A stretch of 64,000 nt of DNA from contig CAVSFO010000001.1 in NCBI GenBank assembly GCA_963727245.1, positions 930,001 to 994,000 of the forward strand. Direction: 5' to 3'. This document shows positions 39,851 to 50,678 of this stretch, in pieces (the first letter of the stretch is position 1; each line of letters begins with the position of its first letter). This DNA comes from JBKQVT01 sp963727245. GTDB lineage: Bacteria; Planctomycetota; Planctomycetia; Pirellulales; Thermoguttaceae. The notes beneath the pieces were generated by a model. That model was given only the letters and a program-made list of their open reading frames with translations, had not been told where the DNA came from and searched no databases. A program made the translations under genes and the position numbers.

Positions 39851-39944
39851 CGCGGAACCCGCCGAACCACGATGGCTTGGGGCGATGTCGCTTCTTGCTC
39901 GGCCTGGAGAGTTGGTTTTCACACCGTAAGGTGGTTCGGTCAGG

Positions 39945-42793
39945 TCATAGTCCGCGTCGGCCACGAATTGACAGTGCCCGCAAGATTGCGTCGAGTACCG
40001 CATCAAGGCATTTGCCTACGTCTTCGGCGAGAAACCGGAGCACAAGATAACCGTTTTCCTGTAGGAGAACATCCTTGCGACGGTCGCGACGATAGGCTTC
40101 GGCGCTGGCCAGATGCTGGCCGCCGTCCAGTTCGACTGCAATGCGTGCGTCGGCACATAGCAGATCGACCTCCATGTGGCCCCAGCCGTCAAAAGGAATT
40201 GGCAACTCGACGTTCAAGCCAAACCGTCCGGCGGTTTCCGGCAATGTTTCGAGCCGTCGGTAAAGGAACGCCTCGGTGGCGCTCCGGCGCGCTCGATTCC
40301 CTCGGCCTCCGGCAGGACCGATCGCGCCACATGGACGAACAGGTTGGCCAGTGGAGTGTCAACGCCGTCCCGAACGAGACGACGCACACTGGCCGCGTAC
40401 TCGTTTTTCCACTCAGGATCGACCGGAAGCGGAACGTCGGCCGGCCAACCCGGCACGGCGCTGGCAGGCAGCAGGATCGTGTAGCCCAACGCCTCGTAGC
40501 CACGGCAGCGACGGTCGAACATCCGCGAGAGCATAGGCACGTTCAGGTCGGCGTAGTCATAGACACGCACCTCCTTTTTGCCGTCGTGTAGACGGTGCAA
40601 TCGGCCGACGTACTGGGCAATCGTTCCGCGCCAGGAAACGGGAAGCGTCAAAAAGAGTGTGTCGAGCCGCGCATCGTCGAATCCCTCTCCGATGTAGCGA
40701 CCGGTGGCCAAGAGCACTCGCTCCTGGTTCTCTGGAATGGCCGCCAGACGAGCGATCAGCGCCTGAGTGTCCTTGGGCCGCGCTCCGCCGCGAAGGACGA
40801 CAAGATTGCCAACTTGCGGCGTCAGTTGGGCTGCGAGGCGGTCGAGATGCTCGTTGCGTTCGGTCAGCACCAGGGGCGAACGGCCCTCCCGAACGGCCCG
40901 AACCACTTCATCGCAGATCGTCCGACTGCGCTGCTCGTCGGCAATGAGATCGCCGTACAGGTTCTGAAACTGGATTCGCATATCTGGATTGGCCGCTGCC
41001 AACGGACGAAAGGACGTGGGGCGAACCAACACGGCGTGTTGAAACGGATGGGCCGCCGCCTGCGCCTTTGCGTCAACCTGGTGGCGCACGGGCCCGCACT
41101 GCATGAAGATGATCGGATGATGGCCGTCCTTGCGTGCAACAGTGGCCGAGAGGCCCAATACAAATCTTGCCTTGGCCCGGCGCACAACCTGCTCGAAGCT
41201 TTGCGCCGAAAGATGGTGGCATTCGTCTACTACGATCTGGCCATAGTCGGCCACGCAATCGCTGACAACGCCCTTGCGCACCAGGCTTTGAATGACGGCC
41301 ACGTCCAGCGCGCCGGTCGGTTTCCGTTGGCCAGCGCCTATCCGACCAATCCTTTTAGGAGGCAGATCGAGAAACGCCGATAACCGCTCGATCCATTGTT
41401 GCAGCAATTGGCGACGATGAACGAGGATTAACGTATTCACTCCGCGCTGGGCGATGAGCCATGCCGCCACGACGGTTTTTCCGAAGGCCGTCGTAGCCGA
41501 CAATACGCCGGTGTCGTATGCCAACATCGCTCGGGCAGCGTTTTCCTGCTCGGGCCGCAGATCACCCTGGAATTGAACATCCAGAGACGTGCCGGCGTGC
41601 CGTTCATCCCGGATGGTTGTCGCAACGCCAAGGTCGGCCAGCAGGCTTTGCACCTCCGCCAGGCAGCCGCGCGGCAGGCCAATGTACTCTGCATGGTCTT
41701 CGGCACAAGCGATAATGCGCGGCTTGCCGAACGTGGGCAGTCGCATAGCCTGGGCCTTGTAGAACTCGGGATTCTGGAACGCGGCAAGCCGCAGCAGTCG
41801 ATTGCGCAGGCCGGGCGTCAACTGGTCTTTGGCAACATAGACCTGGTCGCCGAGGATCAGCTCCAAGGTCTTCGGCAACGGACCGACAACAGGCGGTTCC
41901 TTCGGACGGCGTGATGGCGACAGCGTCCAGGGTTCGGAATCCTCGTCGTCCGGCGTTGCGATACGAACTCCAACGATCCGCCCACGCCTCTCCGCATCCC
42001 GAACAATGTACTCGACGAAAGTGCGGTCGATCTTGCGGATTGCCGACAGGAAGGCCCATTGATCGGAGTAAGGAAGCCCGGCCTCATCGATGAAAACGCT
42101 GTTGCCGCACTGTCGCGGCCGCTTCTGTAGCGGCAGTGCGATCAGATTGCCGAAGCCACCCTGAGGAAGCGTGTCTTGGTTGGGAAAGAAGCGATCATAG
42201 GAATCCAATCCGATGTCCGGCCGGAGTTCCATTGTCTCGGTGAGAATGTGTGCCCCGAGCCTGCGCGCCAGGGCGGTAGGAATGGCTTCCTGGAAGAAGA
42301 ACCACACGTGCCCGCCATTGCCGCTCCGCGATCGTTCCAATGCGGCTGGAACATTCATGCGGCGACACGTCTCCAGGACGACCGCCGCATCTTCCTGCCA
42401 ATGCGACTTGTCGAAATCGGCCGCCAGGAAGAAACATGTCTCGTCGCGCAACATCGGATAGACGCCCATGACGAAGTCCCGCCCGACACCATCCTGGCCA
42501 GAAAGATGCCAACGAATTGCTTCATCGGTGACGGGAAAGAAGCTTCTTTGCGGGCAATCGGCGCACTTGACCTTGGGCTTCTGGCAGATGCCCGGCGTCC
42601 ACTCGTTGGCGCAAGCGGGCTGATAACCGCATTTTCCGCTCTTGCGGCTCTCGAACCGACGGGGATAAACGTCCTCCCGACCGCGGAAAAGCGATCGGAA
42701 CAAGGCAATCTTAGCCCCCGTTGGAGAACGATGATGGACGGCAACGTTTTTATCCATCGGCAATTGTGCAACAGCCTTCTGCAAAAGCACCAC
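39945..42793 (-). CDS. TOTE-type primase-helicase fused to DUF559 nuclease (one frameshift)
   Basis: About 949 residues, numbered from GTG 42793; ATG 42757 is an alternative start. Residues 50-80 hold five cysteines (CGYQPAC, then CQKPKVKCADC), a probable zinc site. An archaeo-eukaryotic primase domain follows: metal ligands in LAADFDKSHW (D126, D128) and SGNGGHVWFFF (His about 162). Next is a superfamily 2 helicase: TTAFGKTVVAAW, VVDECHHLS, LGLSATVAR, YVGRLHRLHDG. A missing base near 40300 separates the DUF559 (Vsr-like) nuclease tail: ARSATEAFLYRRLE, MEVDLLCADARIAVELDGGQ, YLVLRFL. This architecture matches TOTE conflict systems, thought to act against mobile DNA. It starts 15 bp after the antitoxin gene. 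Confidence 0.82.
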
Positions 42794-42807
42794 CCCGACG
42801 CAGATCG

Positions 42808-43164
42808 TCAGGTTAGCTGAAGTTCCTGCGGCACAGGATGCCCCGGCCGGTGAGGTGATGGGCCGAATTGGTCGATCTTCACGGTTCCCTTCGGGAATCT
42901 CGCCAAAACCTCAAGCTCGCCGCCAAGTGCGTTGACGATCTTTTGCAATGTCGAAATCTGCATATCGGACTGCTTTTCCAGTTTCGACAGGCTGGGCTGC
43001 TTGATGCCGAGGGCTTCCGCCACCTGATGCTGGCTTTTGCCGGTCAGTTGCCGGACCTCGCTTAGCAGCAATTCCGCCAGCAGTTCCTGAGTGCGGACAA
43101 CCGCCCGCGCTCGCGTCTTTTTCGTGGTCGTCCGTTTGACGAGTTCGTCGAATGTCTTGGCCAT
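42808..43164 (-). CDS. HigA-type antitoxin / XRE repressor
   Basis: 118 residues. The central helix-turn-helix (SQHQVAEALGIKQPSLSKLE) matches the XRE/HigA class. The N-terminal third is helical and basic, and the tail is Pro-rich. It would neutralise the upstream toxin and bind the two palindromes at 43548-43587. Gap to the toxin gene 5 bp, to the primase-helicase 14 bp: one operon of three genes. Confidence 0.88.
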   Translation of the reverse strand: MAKTFDELVKRTTTKKTRARAVVRTQELLAELLLSEVRQLTGKSQHQVAEALGIKQPSLSKLEKQSDMQISTLQKIVNALGGELEVLARFPKGTVKIDQFGPSPHRPGHPVPQELQLT

Positions 43165-43169
43165 AATGA

Positions 43170-43538
43170 TTACCTCTTCCCTCTCTTTTTCGCCTTCAAT
43201 GCGGCCAGGTGTGCCGCGTATAATTGGTCCGCTTTTTCGATTAGTTGCTTGTAGAACCGCTTAGTGCTGACGCCGGACTTGTCGCCGCCAATGAGCAGGA
43301 TGCCACTGCGGTCGGGATCGAAGGCAAATGCGATCCGCAACACCTGATCGGCCGTGCTCGCCCGAAGCTCCTTCATGTTGGCATACTTGGAGCCGTTGAG
43401 CGTATCGGCGTGGGGTCGGCCTAGGCGCGGCCCCAGCAGTTTCAGCAGTTCCACGGTAGCGATTATCTCGACCTGGGCGTCTTCGTCCAGATCGGCGAAC
43501 CACTCGCCAAAGACTTCGGTCGTTACTACCAGCCACAT
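43170..43538 (-). CDS. HigB-like / phage Gp49-type toxin
   Basis: 122 residues: VTTEVFGEWFADLDEDAQVE, LLKLLGPRLGRPHADTLNGS, MKELRASTADQVLRIAFAFD and LLIGGDKSG are the RelE/HigB-superfamily pattern. These toxins cleave mRNA on ribosomes. Toxin before antitoxin is the HigBA order. ATG 43538 lies only 7 bases from the -10 hexamer, so the transcript is probably leaderless. Confidence 0.88.
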   Translation of the reverse strand: MWLVVTTEVFGEWFADLDEDAQVEIIATVELLKLLGPRLGRPHADTLNGSKYANMKELRASTADQVLRIAFAFDPDRSGILLIGGDKSGVSTKRFYKQLIEKADQLYAAHLAALKAKKRGKR

Positions 43539-43544
43539 GACCCA

Positions 43545-43587
43545 ATTATAGCTTATAGGCTATCCATGTCAATAGCCTTTAGGCTAT
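43545..43587 (-). promoter_or_regulatory. higBA promoter with two palindromic operators
   Basis: On the minus strand TTGACA (43572-43567) and TATAAT (43550-43545) are both consensus, spaced 16 bp. Palindromes ATAGCC-TTTA-GGCTAT (43572-43587) and ATAGCT-TATA-GGCTAT (43548-43563) flank the -35 and cover the spacer and -10. Repeat centres are 24 bp apart. A bound HigA-type repressor would block polymerase directly. Confidence 0.8.
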
Positions 43588-43590
43588 ATC

Positions 43591-43953
43591 CCCTCCATCG
43601 GCTGTAATTGGTTCGGAAATGAACAGTGAGCCGGCTCAAGGCACCGAGGGTAGAGTCGGCGTCAACGCTGGCCTTGGTGCCGACCGGCGGCTATACTGGA
43701 TGGGCGTGATGGGCTACAAGCCGAACGCCTGCCGCATCTGCTGACTGAAAAGAATCAGGAGACCAAGCTGCTGTCCCACTGGCCCCGGTGGGGGTATGGC
43801 CCGTGGTGGTACGGGCACAAAAAATGAATGCGGTAAATCGTAAGGATCAATCCTGCTTCGACTTACCGTCATCCATCCGTCGTCGCATGATGGCGTCCCA
43901 ACCACCCAGACCGGTCAGAAAAAGTTCAATAGCCGTCTTGTTGTCCCGACTAA
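43591..43953. other. Intergenic stretch, no gene seen
   Basis: No supported coding frame; AT content is locally higher than in the core regions. Confidence 0.4.
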
Positions 43954-44226
43954 CTAAGCCGTTGTGGGTAAATGACTTACGATGGCTTTCTTCGTTTCTA
44001 TTTTGTGGCTTCTTGTGATTGTGGCTCTTTTTGTGTCTTCTTGGGGAGCCACAACGGCATTTCGACTGCGCCCTCGAAGGCACCCCAAGAAGCCACAAGA
44101 GCCACAAAGTTTTCTCCCCGCCGCCGGAAAACAATCGGGTTCTGCTCGGAATGGACGCAGCAGGCCGTTCTCGGCATCGGTCGCCCGCTTGCCGAATCTC
44201 AGTTCCAGGACCAACTTCGCCTTCAT
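43954..44226 (-). CDS. Short unidentified protein or remnant
   Basis: ATG 44226 has GGAGGACACGAAA in front. The first 30 residues (MKAKLVLELRFGKRATDAEN) look protein-like. The rest is read through GTGGCTTCTTGTGG-type inverted repeats (about 44005-44115) and is Lys/Arg-rich without pattern. It is probably a gene interrupted by a repeat insertion. Confidence 0.3.
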   Translation of the reverse strand: MKAKLVLELRFGKRATDAENGLLRPFRAEPDCFPAAGRKLCGSCGFLGCLRGRSRNAVVAPQEDTKRATITRSHKIETKKAIVSHLPTTA

Positions 44227-44262
44227 TTTCGTGTCCTCCCGCGTCCGCTACGTGCGGCTTTG

Positions 44263-44799
44263 CTACCCCCTGTCGGCTCCCGTAGCGGCGATCAGCTCCT
44301 CGGCGGGCTGGAAGTCGGGTTCGGGGTGTGCCTCCCCGACGTCCTCATGCACCTGGTACTTCTCGGCCGCTTCTCCCTCGACCTGCGTCGAGTTGAAAAG
44401 AATGAAACTGCGCATGACCCAGTAGCGTTCTTCGTCCTCGTCGCGGGTTTCGTCGTCCGCGATCGTCTTCTTGATCAACGGCCTCCAGAAGACCACCCTG
44501 CACCCCCAACTTCCGGGATCGACATCAGGTGGTCGGCGACAAATACGGCAGCCGAGATCATGCCATTGCGAAAAGGTTCCCCAGATTTTGGATTGGAACC
44601 CATGACGCATGGCGTGGAGTTCGAGCAGGAGGGGATTTACGCCCTGGTAGGGGCGCTTGGAGGCGACGTTGGAGTGCCTGCCCGGCTGGCTGCCGCCCGC
44701 CGTCGCCCGCCAGGGCCGGCGCCAGGGGAGGAGGTCGGCTTCCAGGGCAGCGATAATTCGCCGCGTAATTTCGTCCCTGATCTGGCTTTGGCTGGGCAT
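44263..44799 (-). pseudogene. Truncated ArdC-like anti-restriction protein
   Basis: ATG 44799 follows AAGGAG. The N-terminal ssDNA-binding ArdC domain is clear: LLPWRRPW, SKRPYQGVNPLLLEL, GTFSQWHDLG, CRVVFWRPL. The sequence ends at ATGADRG after 178 residues, exactly where ArdC proteins enter their C-terminal metallopeptidase domain (HExxH), which is absent here. ArdC proteins protect incoming mobile DNA from restriction; this copy is probably inactive. Confidence 0.7.
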
Positions 44800-45414
44800 C
44801 TGGGGCTCCTTGCGATGCCCTGCTCTTATACGGCCTAACCGATCCGCCGATTCCCCTTATCAAGATCTACGTGGGAGGTGGTTCCCCTTTATCAAGAGGG
44901 TTCGCAGGGCGGTCGGCGGCGCTCGAAGTCGCCGATGAGGCCTACGTTTACAGGCGGCTGGCCTCAAGTCTCCATGAGACAAATGTGCGCGGGGCGAGAC
45001 TCGGACGGTTCGCGGCACTCGACGGGCAGGCGGGGCGGCTCGGATGCCGCGCCGGTCGGCGAGGCGGGGTTGGGGGGGCTTTGGAGCTGCCACTCCCGGA
45101 TACTTCCTGGATGTCCTTCGAGGCGTGGCCGCGAGAGAGGTTCACTGGGTGGATGGCGGGCACCGAGAAGCCGCTTTCCTGACGGGTTCTCGGGGCTTTG
45201 TCTTACGAGATGGTAGTTTCGGAGTACGGGAGGCACGGATATTGCCGCAGTGCCGGGGGCTGGGCTGATCGTCCCGGAAAGGGAACTTTTTTCGGGGTTC
45301 GAGAACTTCGATTGACCGCTGCATCGAGAATCGGTTCAAGGCTTCGGGGGCGTGTATGCACGATCCGATACTGCACAACCACTTCCCGGAGATAGCAGAC
45401 CACGAAAGTCTCGA
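44800..45414. other. Intergenic stretch, no gene seen
   Basis: Several reading frames are open but none shows recognisable protein character or a ribosome site. Boundary between the accessory segment and the efflux genes. Confidence 0.4.
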
Positions 45415-48400
45415 TCAGTTGGCCGCAGCAGGCGTCTCCACCTGATTCTCAATCGTAGAAGCCGGGCTGATCGTCGCTTCTTCCTGCTCCATCGACGATT
45501 GCGGCAGGCCGTGGCCGGGCTTGTTGGCGTAAAGAAGCCAGTAGGCCACCGGAATCACAAACAGCGTGAAGACGGTCGAGGCGAACAGGCCGAAGATCAG
45601 CGACCAGGCCAGACCGGAGAAGATCGGGTCGATGATGATCGGCACGGCCCCGAGCATCGCGGCGCTGGCCGTCAGCAGGATCGGCCGCAGCCGCACCACG
45701 CGGCTCTCCATGATCGCGTCGAACAGCGATCGGCCGCGGGACAGCGACAGGTGGATGAAGTCCACCAGGATGATCGAGTCGCGGGTGACGATGCCCGCCA
45801 GGGCGATCATGCCGATCATGCCCGTGGCCGTGAAGTAGACCGGATCGAGGAATCCGCCCACCTGCTGGGCATTCAGGACGTTGAGCAGCCAGAAGCCGGG
45901 CATCACGCCCAGGATCGTCAGCGGAATCGCCAGCATGACAACGAGCGGAACGGTGAACGAGCCCATCTGGGCCACCAGCAGAACGTAAATCGCGATCATC
46001 GCGGCGCCGAAGGCCAGTCCCAGGTCGCGGAAGACGTCCAGCGTGATCTTCCACTCTCCTTCGCCGGCAAAGGCCACGGCGAAGCCGGCGGGCACGCCCC
46101 AGGCGATGTGGCTGCCGTTGGAGAAGAAGGTCCGTTGGCCGACCGGACGGGGGGGGCCGGCGGCCATCCAGCCGTTGCCAACTCGCTTTACGTCCTTCCC
46201 GGCGCGGGACGACGGCGGCTTCGTCCGCGAGCATGTCCACAACGACGTCGGCCGGCGGCCGGCCGGCTGTCTCGGCAAAGACGTAGGCCACTCGCTGGAG
46301 GTTCTTGTGGTAGATCATCTGGTCGACGCGGGTCGTCTCCCAGTGTCCCAACTCGGCCAGCGGGACCAGTTGGCCGGTGCTGCCTTTGACTTGGACTTTG
46401 GCCAGGTCCGCGGCACTGGTCCGCCGATCGATGGGAACGCCGCAACTCGATCCGCAGCGGATTGCGCTCGGTGTCGCTCCGCACCAGGCCGACCGTGCCG
46501 CTTTCCAAGAGCGATTGCAGCGTTGCGGCGATCTGCTCGCGTGGTGATGCCGTTCAGGGCGGCTTTCTCCTTGTCGGAGACGAAGATGAGCTTCTGCTGG
46601 GCCGCCTCCCGCACGTGATCGACATCGACGACGCCCGGCTCGACCGCCAGGCGGGCCCGCACGGCGTCGGCGGCCAACAGGAGGTCCTCATAGCGATGGT
46701 CGGGCTGGCCGTAGACCTCGGCGACCACGCTGGCGATGACCGGCGGGCCCGGCGGGGTCTCGACGAGCTTCATCCGCGCGTGATGCCGGTCGGCGATCGC
46801 TTGCAAGCTCGTTTCGCATCCGCAGGCCGATGGCGTGGCTTTGCTGTCGGCGATTCTTCTTGCCCGCCAGATTGATCTGCACCTCGGCGACGTCGTCGCC
46901 TTGCCGCAGGTAGTAGTGCCGCACCAGGCCGTTGAAGTCCATCGGCGAGGCCAGCCCGACGTAGCTGGTGTAATCGGCAGACCTCGGGCACGCCGGCCAG
47001 ATAGGCCTCGAAGTCGCGGACCGCGGCGTCCGAGCGTTCCAGCGTGGTGCCCTTGTCGAAGTCCAGCACCAGGAGCAGTTCGTTCTTGTTGTCGAAGGGC
47101 AGCATCTTCAGCGGCACGCTGCGCATGGCCGCCAGGCCCATCGCCCCGGCGGTCAAGAGGACCATGGCGAGCAGGAACGACCAGGCCACCAGCCGCGAAT
47201 GCAAGCAGCGGCGCCATCAGCGGATAGAAGACCTTGTACAGCCGCGATTGCTTGACGGCGTCCAGGTCGTGCGGATCGTGGTCGGTGTGGCCGACCGCGC
47301 CGCCGGCGCTGTACTTGCGCTTCAGCACGTGGTAGGCCAGCCAGGGCGTGATCGTGAAGGCCACGACCATCGACATGAGCATCGTCACCGGCACGTTCAG
47401 GGCCATGGGCCGCATGTAGGGCCCCATCATGCCGGTGATGAAGAACATCGGCAGGAAGCTGACGATCACGGCCAGCGTGGCGGTAATCAGCGGCGGGCGG
47501 ATTTCGGCCACCGCCTCCAGGACGATGCGCCGCGTGGCCTTCTTGCGCAGGGCGAAGTGCCGGACGATGTTCTCCACGTCGACGATCGGGATCGTCGACC
47601 AGCAGCCCCAGCGAAAGGATCAGGGCAAACAGCGTGACGCGGTTGATCGTGTAGCCCAGCATCAGGTTCACCGCCAGCGTCAGCCCGAAGACGACCGGCA
47701 CGGCGACGGCCACGATCAGGGCCTCGCGCCAGCCCAAGCCCAAGGTCAAGCAGCGCCACGACGATGAGGATGGCCACGGCCAGCGCCTCGACCAGTTCGT
47801 TGACTTTCTCGTTGGCCGTCAGGCCGTAGTTGCGGGTGACGACCAGTTCCATGTCGTCCGGCACGATCGTCCGGCGCAGCTCTTCGGCTTGTCGCAGGAC
47901 GGCATTGGCCACCCAGACGGCATTCGAGCCCTTTTTCTTGGCGATGGCGATGGTGACTGCGGGGTGTGCGGCCGATCTCGTTTGCGACGACTGGCCTTCC
48001 GTCCGCCGCCGCTTCGCCCAGGACAGTGCCGGGAAAGAACTCGTGCTTGGTGAACCCGCGGGCCGGTCCCCAGCCGTGGCGGACATAACTGGCGACTTCT
48101 TCCGGGCCATCCTCGACCTTGGCGACATCCTTGAGGAAGACCGGCTGGCCGTCGAACACGCCCACGACCAGATCGCGCAGTTGCCGGGCGTTCTCGAAGG
48201 GCTCGCCGGCCTCGACGCGAATCAGCTTGTCGCCGGCGCGGAAGTCGCCCGCCGTCTGCCGCACGTTGGCCGCTTGGATGGCCCGCTGCAACTCCAAGGG
48301 GGACACGTGGTGGGCCGCCATGCCGTCCGGGTCCATGAGCACTTGCACCACGCGCGGCTGCACCGCCCACGACATACGCCCGCGAAACGTCCGGCACGCC

Positions 48401-48941
48401 TGCCAGCCGCTGGGTCACCTCTTCGGCCACGCGGCGCAAGGCGTGCACCGTCGGAGGTTGCGCTGGCCAGCGTGAGCGTGACCACCGGCACGTCGTCGAT
48501 TTCCACTGGCTTGACGACCCAACCGGCGACGCCCGGCGGAACGATGTCCAGGTTCTCATCGAGCTTCTTCCAGAGCTTGACCAGGCTCCGCTCGCGGTCC
48601 TCGCCCACGTAGTACCGAACGGTGATGATCGCCTGGTTCTCGCGGCTCATCGAGTAGACGTACTCCACGCCGTCGATCTGGTAGAGGATCTTCTCCAGGG
48701 GCGTGGTGACCAATTGCTCGACCTCCGCCGCCGAGTGGCCGGGAAAGCTGACGTAGACATCGGCCAGCGGAACGACGATCTGCGGGTCTTCCTCGCGCGG
48801 CGTCAGTCCCAGCGCCGCCAGGCCGACGACCGTGGCCAGCAGGATCAGGATCAGCGAGAGATTCGACTCCAGGAAGATCTTCACGATCCGGTTCGTGAAA
48901 CCGTGCTGCTCTTCCTGGCCGGCGGCGAGATGCTTACTCAT
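45415..48941 (-). CDS. RND-family efflux permease, broken by many frameshifts
   Basis: The N-terminus from ATG 48941 is typical: first membrane helix [20 protein letters not shown], then [19 protein letters not shown] and [19 protein letters not shown]. Internal helices ([31 protein letters not shown]) and the C-terminal membrane half ([40 protein letters not shown]) follow. The full protein of about 1150 residues would be a proton-driven inner-membrane pump. The frame changes roughly every 200-400 bp between 46200 and 48470 (about ten shifts), far more than in other genes here. Either the gene is decayed or this stretch is poorly assembled. Its ATG overlaps the adaptor's stop codon. Confidence 0.8.
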
Positions 48942-50141
48942 GGCTGGCCTCCCGCGACGGCGCCGACCCAGGCGTGGGGAGGGGGCACGTCGGCGCGGGC
49001 GGCTGCGACTGCGATCCCGCAAGCAGCAAGACTTCTTCCCCCTCGCGCAAGCCCGAGAGGACTTCCACTTGATCTCGCAGCAAATGTCCCGCCTGGTCCT
49101 TCACGTCGCCCAATTGACGCCCCGTGCGGACTGCCCGCTGGATTGCTTTGCCGTTTTCGACTGCCTGGACGAGTTCCAGTTGGCCGACTCGTCGCACGGC
49201 TTGGCGGGGAATGACCAGGATTTGTTCTTCTTCCAAGGGAATCAGGATGCGGCCGAACATGCCGGAGTAGATGCCCGTGGGACAAGGGCCCGTCACCTTC
49301 ACTTGAAAGGCGCGGCTGGAGGACTGGGACTCGGGCACGATTTCACTCACCGTGCCGCTGCACTGCTTGTGCAGGCCATCGATGCGAACGGCGATCGTCT
49401 GGCCGACCTGAAGGCGACGCGTCAACGACTCGCGCACACTGGCAACAAGCTGCATTCGTTTCGGATCGAAAAGCGTGACGAGCAACTGGCCGGGCGTGAC
49501 CATGTCGCCCACATCGACTTTTTTGTCGATCACCGTGCCATCGAAGGGGGAGCGGATCGTGGCCCAATCCAGGGTCGCTTGGACTTCCTTCACGGTCTCC
49601 TGCGCCCGCAGCAGTTCCGCTTCGGTGGTTCGCAGGTCCGTGCCCAGCTTTTCGTATTCCGAGCGGCTGATCGCACGGGCGGTGATCAATTGAGCGGCTC
49701 GCTCGGCGTCCCTGGCGGCTTGGGCGCGGGCGGCTTCGAGCGACGTCACCGCCGCCTTGGCCTGCTTGGAGCTTGGCGCGAAGATCCGTGTCGTCCAGGC
49801 GCACGCAGGACGTCGCCGGCCTTCACCTTCTGGCCTGCCAAGAGGTTCACGTCGACGACTCGGGCGAGCAGTTTCGAGCCGATGGACGTTTCATGCACGG
49901 CGCGGATCGACCCCACGGCCGATTCCGACAGCGGCAGACGGATCAATTCCACTTGCGCCAACTGGCCCTCGATGGTTAGCGCCTGGGCTTGGCTCGCCGC
50001 GGCTGTCGCCGGGGTTTTGGGCGAGAACCATCCGGCAAGCCAGAGCATGAGGACCACCACACCCGCGGCGAAACCCAAGAGCACGGCTCCGCGGCCAAGC
50101 CAACGGGGTAATTGCTTCAAGGGAGTCTGTCGAGTCGTCAT
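48934..50141 (-). CDS. RND periplasmic adaptor (membrane fusion protein), frameshifted
   Basis: ATG 50141 opens an N-terminal anchor (VLLGFAAGVVVLMLWLAGWF), a lipoyl/barrel-sandwich half (SIGSKLLARVVDVNLLAGQK), a helical hairpin (AQLITARAISRSEYEKLG), the second lipoyl half (ATIRSPFDGTVIDKKVDVG), beta-barrel and membrane-proximal domains. One or two indels near 49745-49805 break the frame at the start of the hairpin. It links the permease to an outer-membrane channel, which is not encoded nearby. Confidence 0.85.
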
Positions 50142-50273
50142 ATTCCACCCCTCTTCATCCAGGCGAGAAGGTCGAGTCGAATGCCCACCGAACAAGGGGG
50201 ATTCTATCACAATGCAAAATGCATCAACAAGATCAATCGCCTGTGTTGATGGACGTTTATCACCGAGGGTTGG

Positions 50274-50678
50274 TTACAACCGTGGATAAATGGCGCCCGC
50301 TCCATTGGCCGTGCGCGAGACTCTCGCGAGCATTTCCTGAAGCCTTGCGAGAAGTATTCCGGCGGCCTGTTCCGGGAAGACGAAGTATCGGCTTGCATGA
50401 TTGGCAGCGGGCCGGAAGGCAATCATAATGCAGCCGTCATCCACTCCAATGCGATCGATCTGGATCTCGCCGTCGCGTTCGGATTCCTCGCCACGCGCCA
50501 GCAGTGCATCCAGCTTGGCGGCGGCTTGTTGAACCTGTTCCAACGACATGGCAAATCCAAGACAATCGTTAGAGACGCAAAGAAAGTGAGTCTCCTGTTC
50601 GTCGTGTGTTTCCGTGATCCAGTCGCTCACGTTCAGGCAGTTGTCAGAAGAAACGCTGTCCAGCAGAATGTGGTTCAT
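50274..50678 (-). CDS. Uncharacterised 134-residue protein
   Basis: Starts at ATG 50678 overlapping the ArsR-type gene by four bases. Sequence features: acidic N-terminus (DNCLNVSDWITETHDEQETH), a helical middle (SLEQVQQAAAKLDALLARGE) and a C-terminal alpha/beta part (DRIGVDDGCIMIAFRPAANH; FVFPEQAAGILLARLQEMLA). No family recognised. Co-transcribed with the regulator, 132 bp before the efflux genes. Confidence 0.55.
   Translation of the reverse strand: MNHILLDSVSSDNCLNVSDWITETHDEQETHFLCVSNDCLGFAMSLEQVQQAAAKLDALLARGEESERDGEIQIDRIGVDDGCIMIAFRPAANHASRYFVFPEQAAGILLARLQEMLARVSRTANGAGAIYPRL

Noticed and set aside
43170..43538. Phage tail or morphogenesis gene
   Set aside because: Gp49-like similarity is typical for HigB toxins; the XRE partner and operators fit toxin-antitoxin better, and no phage structural genes are nearby.
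44005..44115. Insertion sequence ends
   Set aside because: Inverted GTGGCTTCTTG-type repeats exist, but no transposase frame or target duplication is visible.
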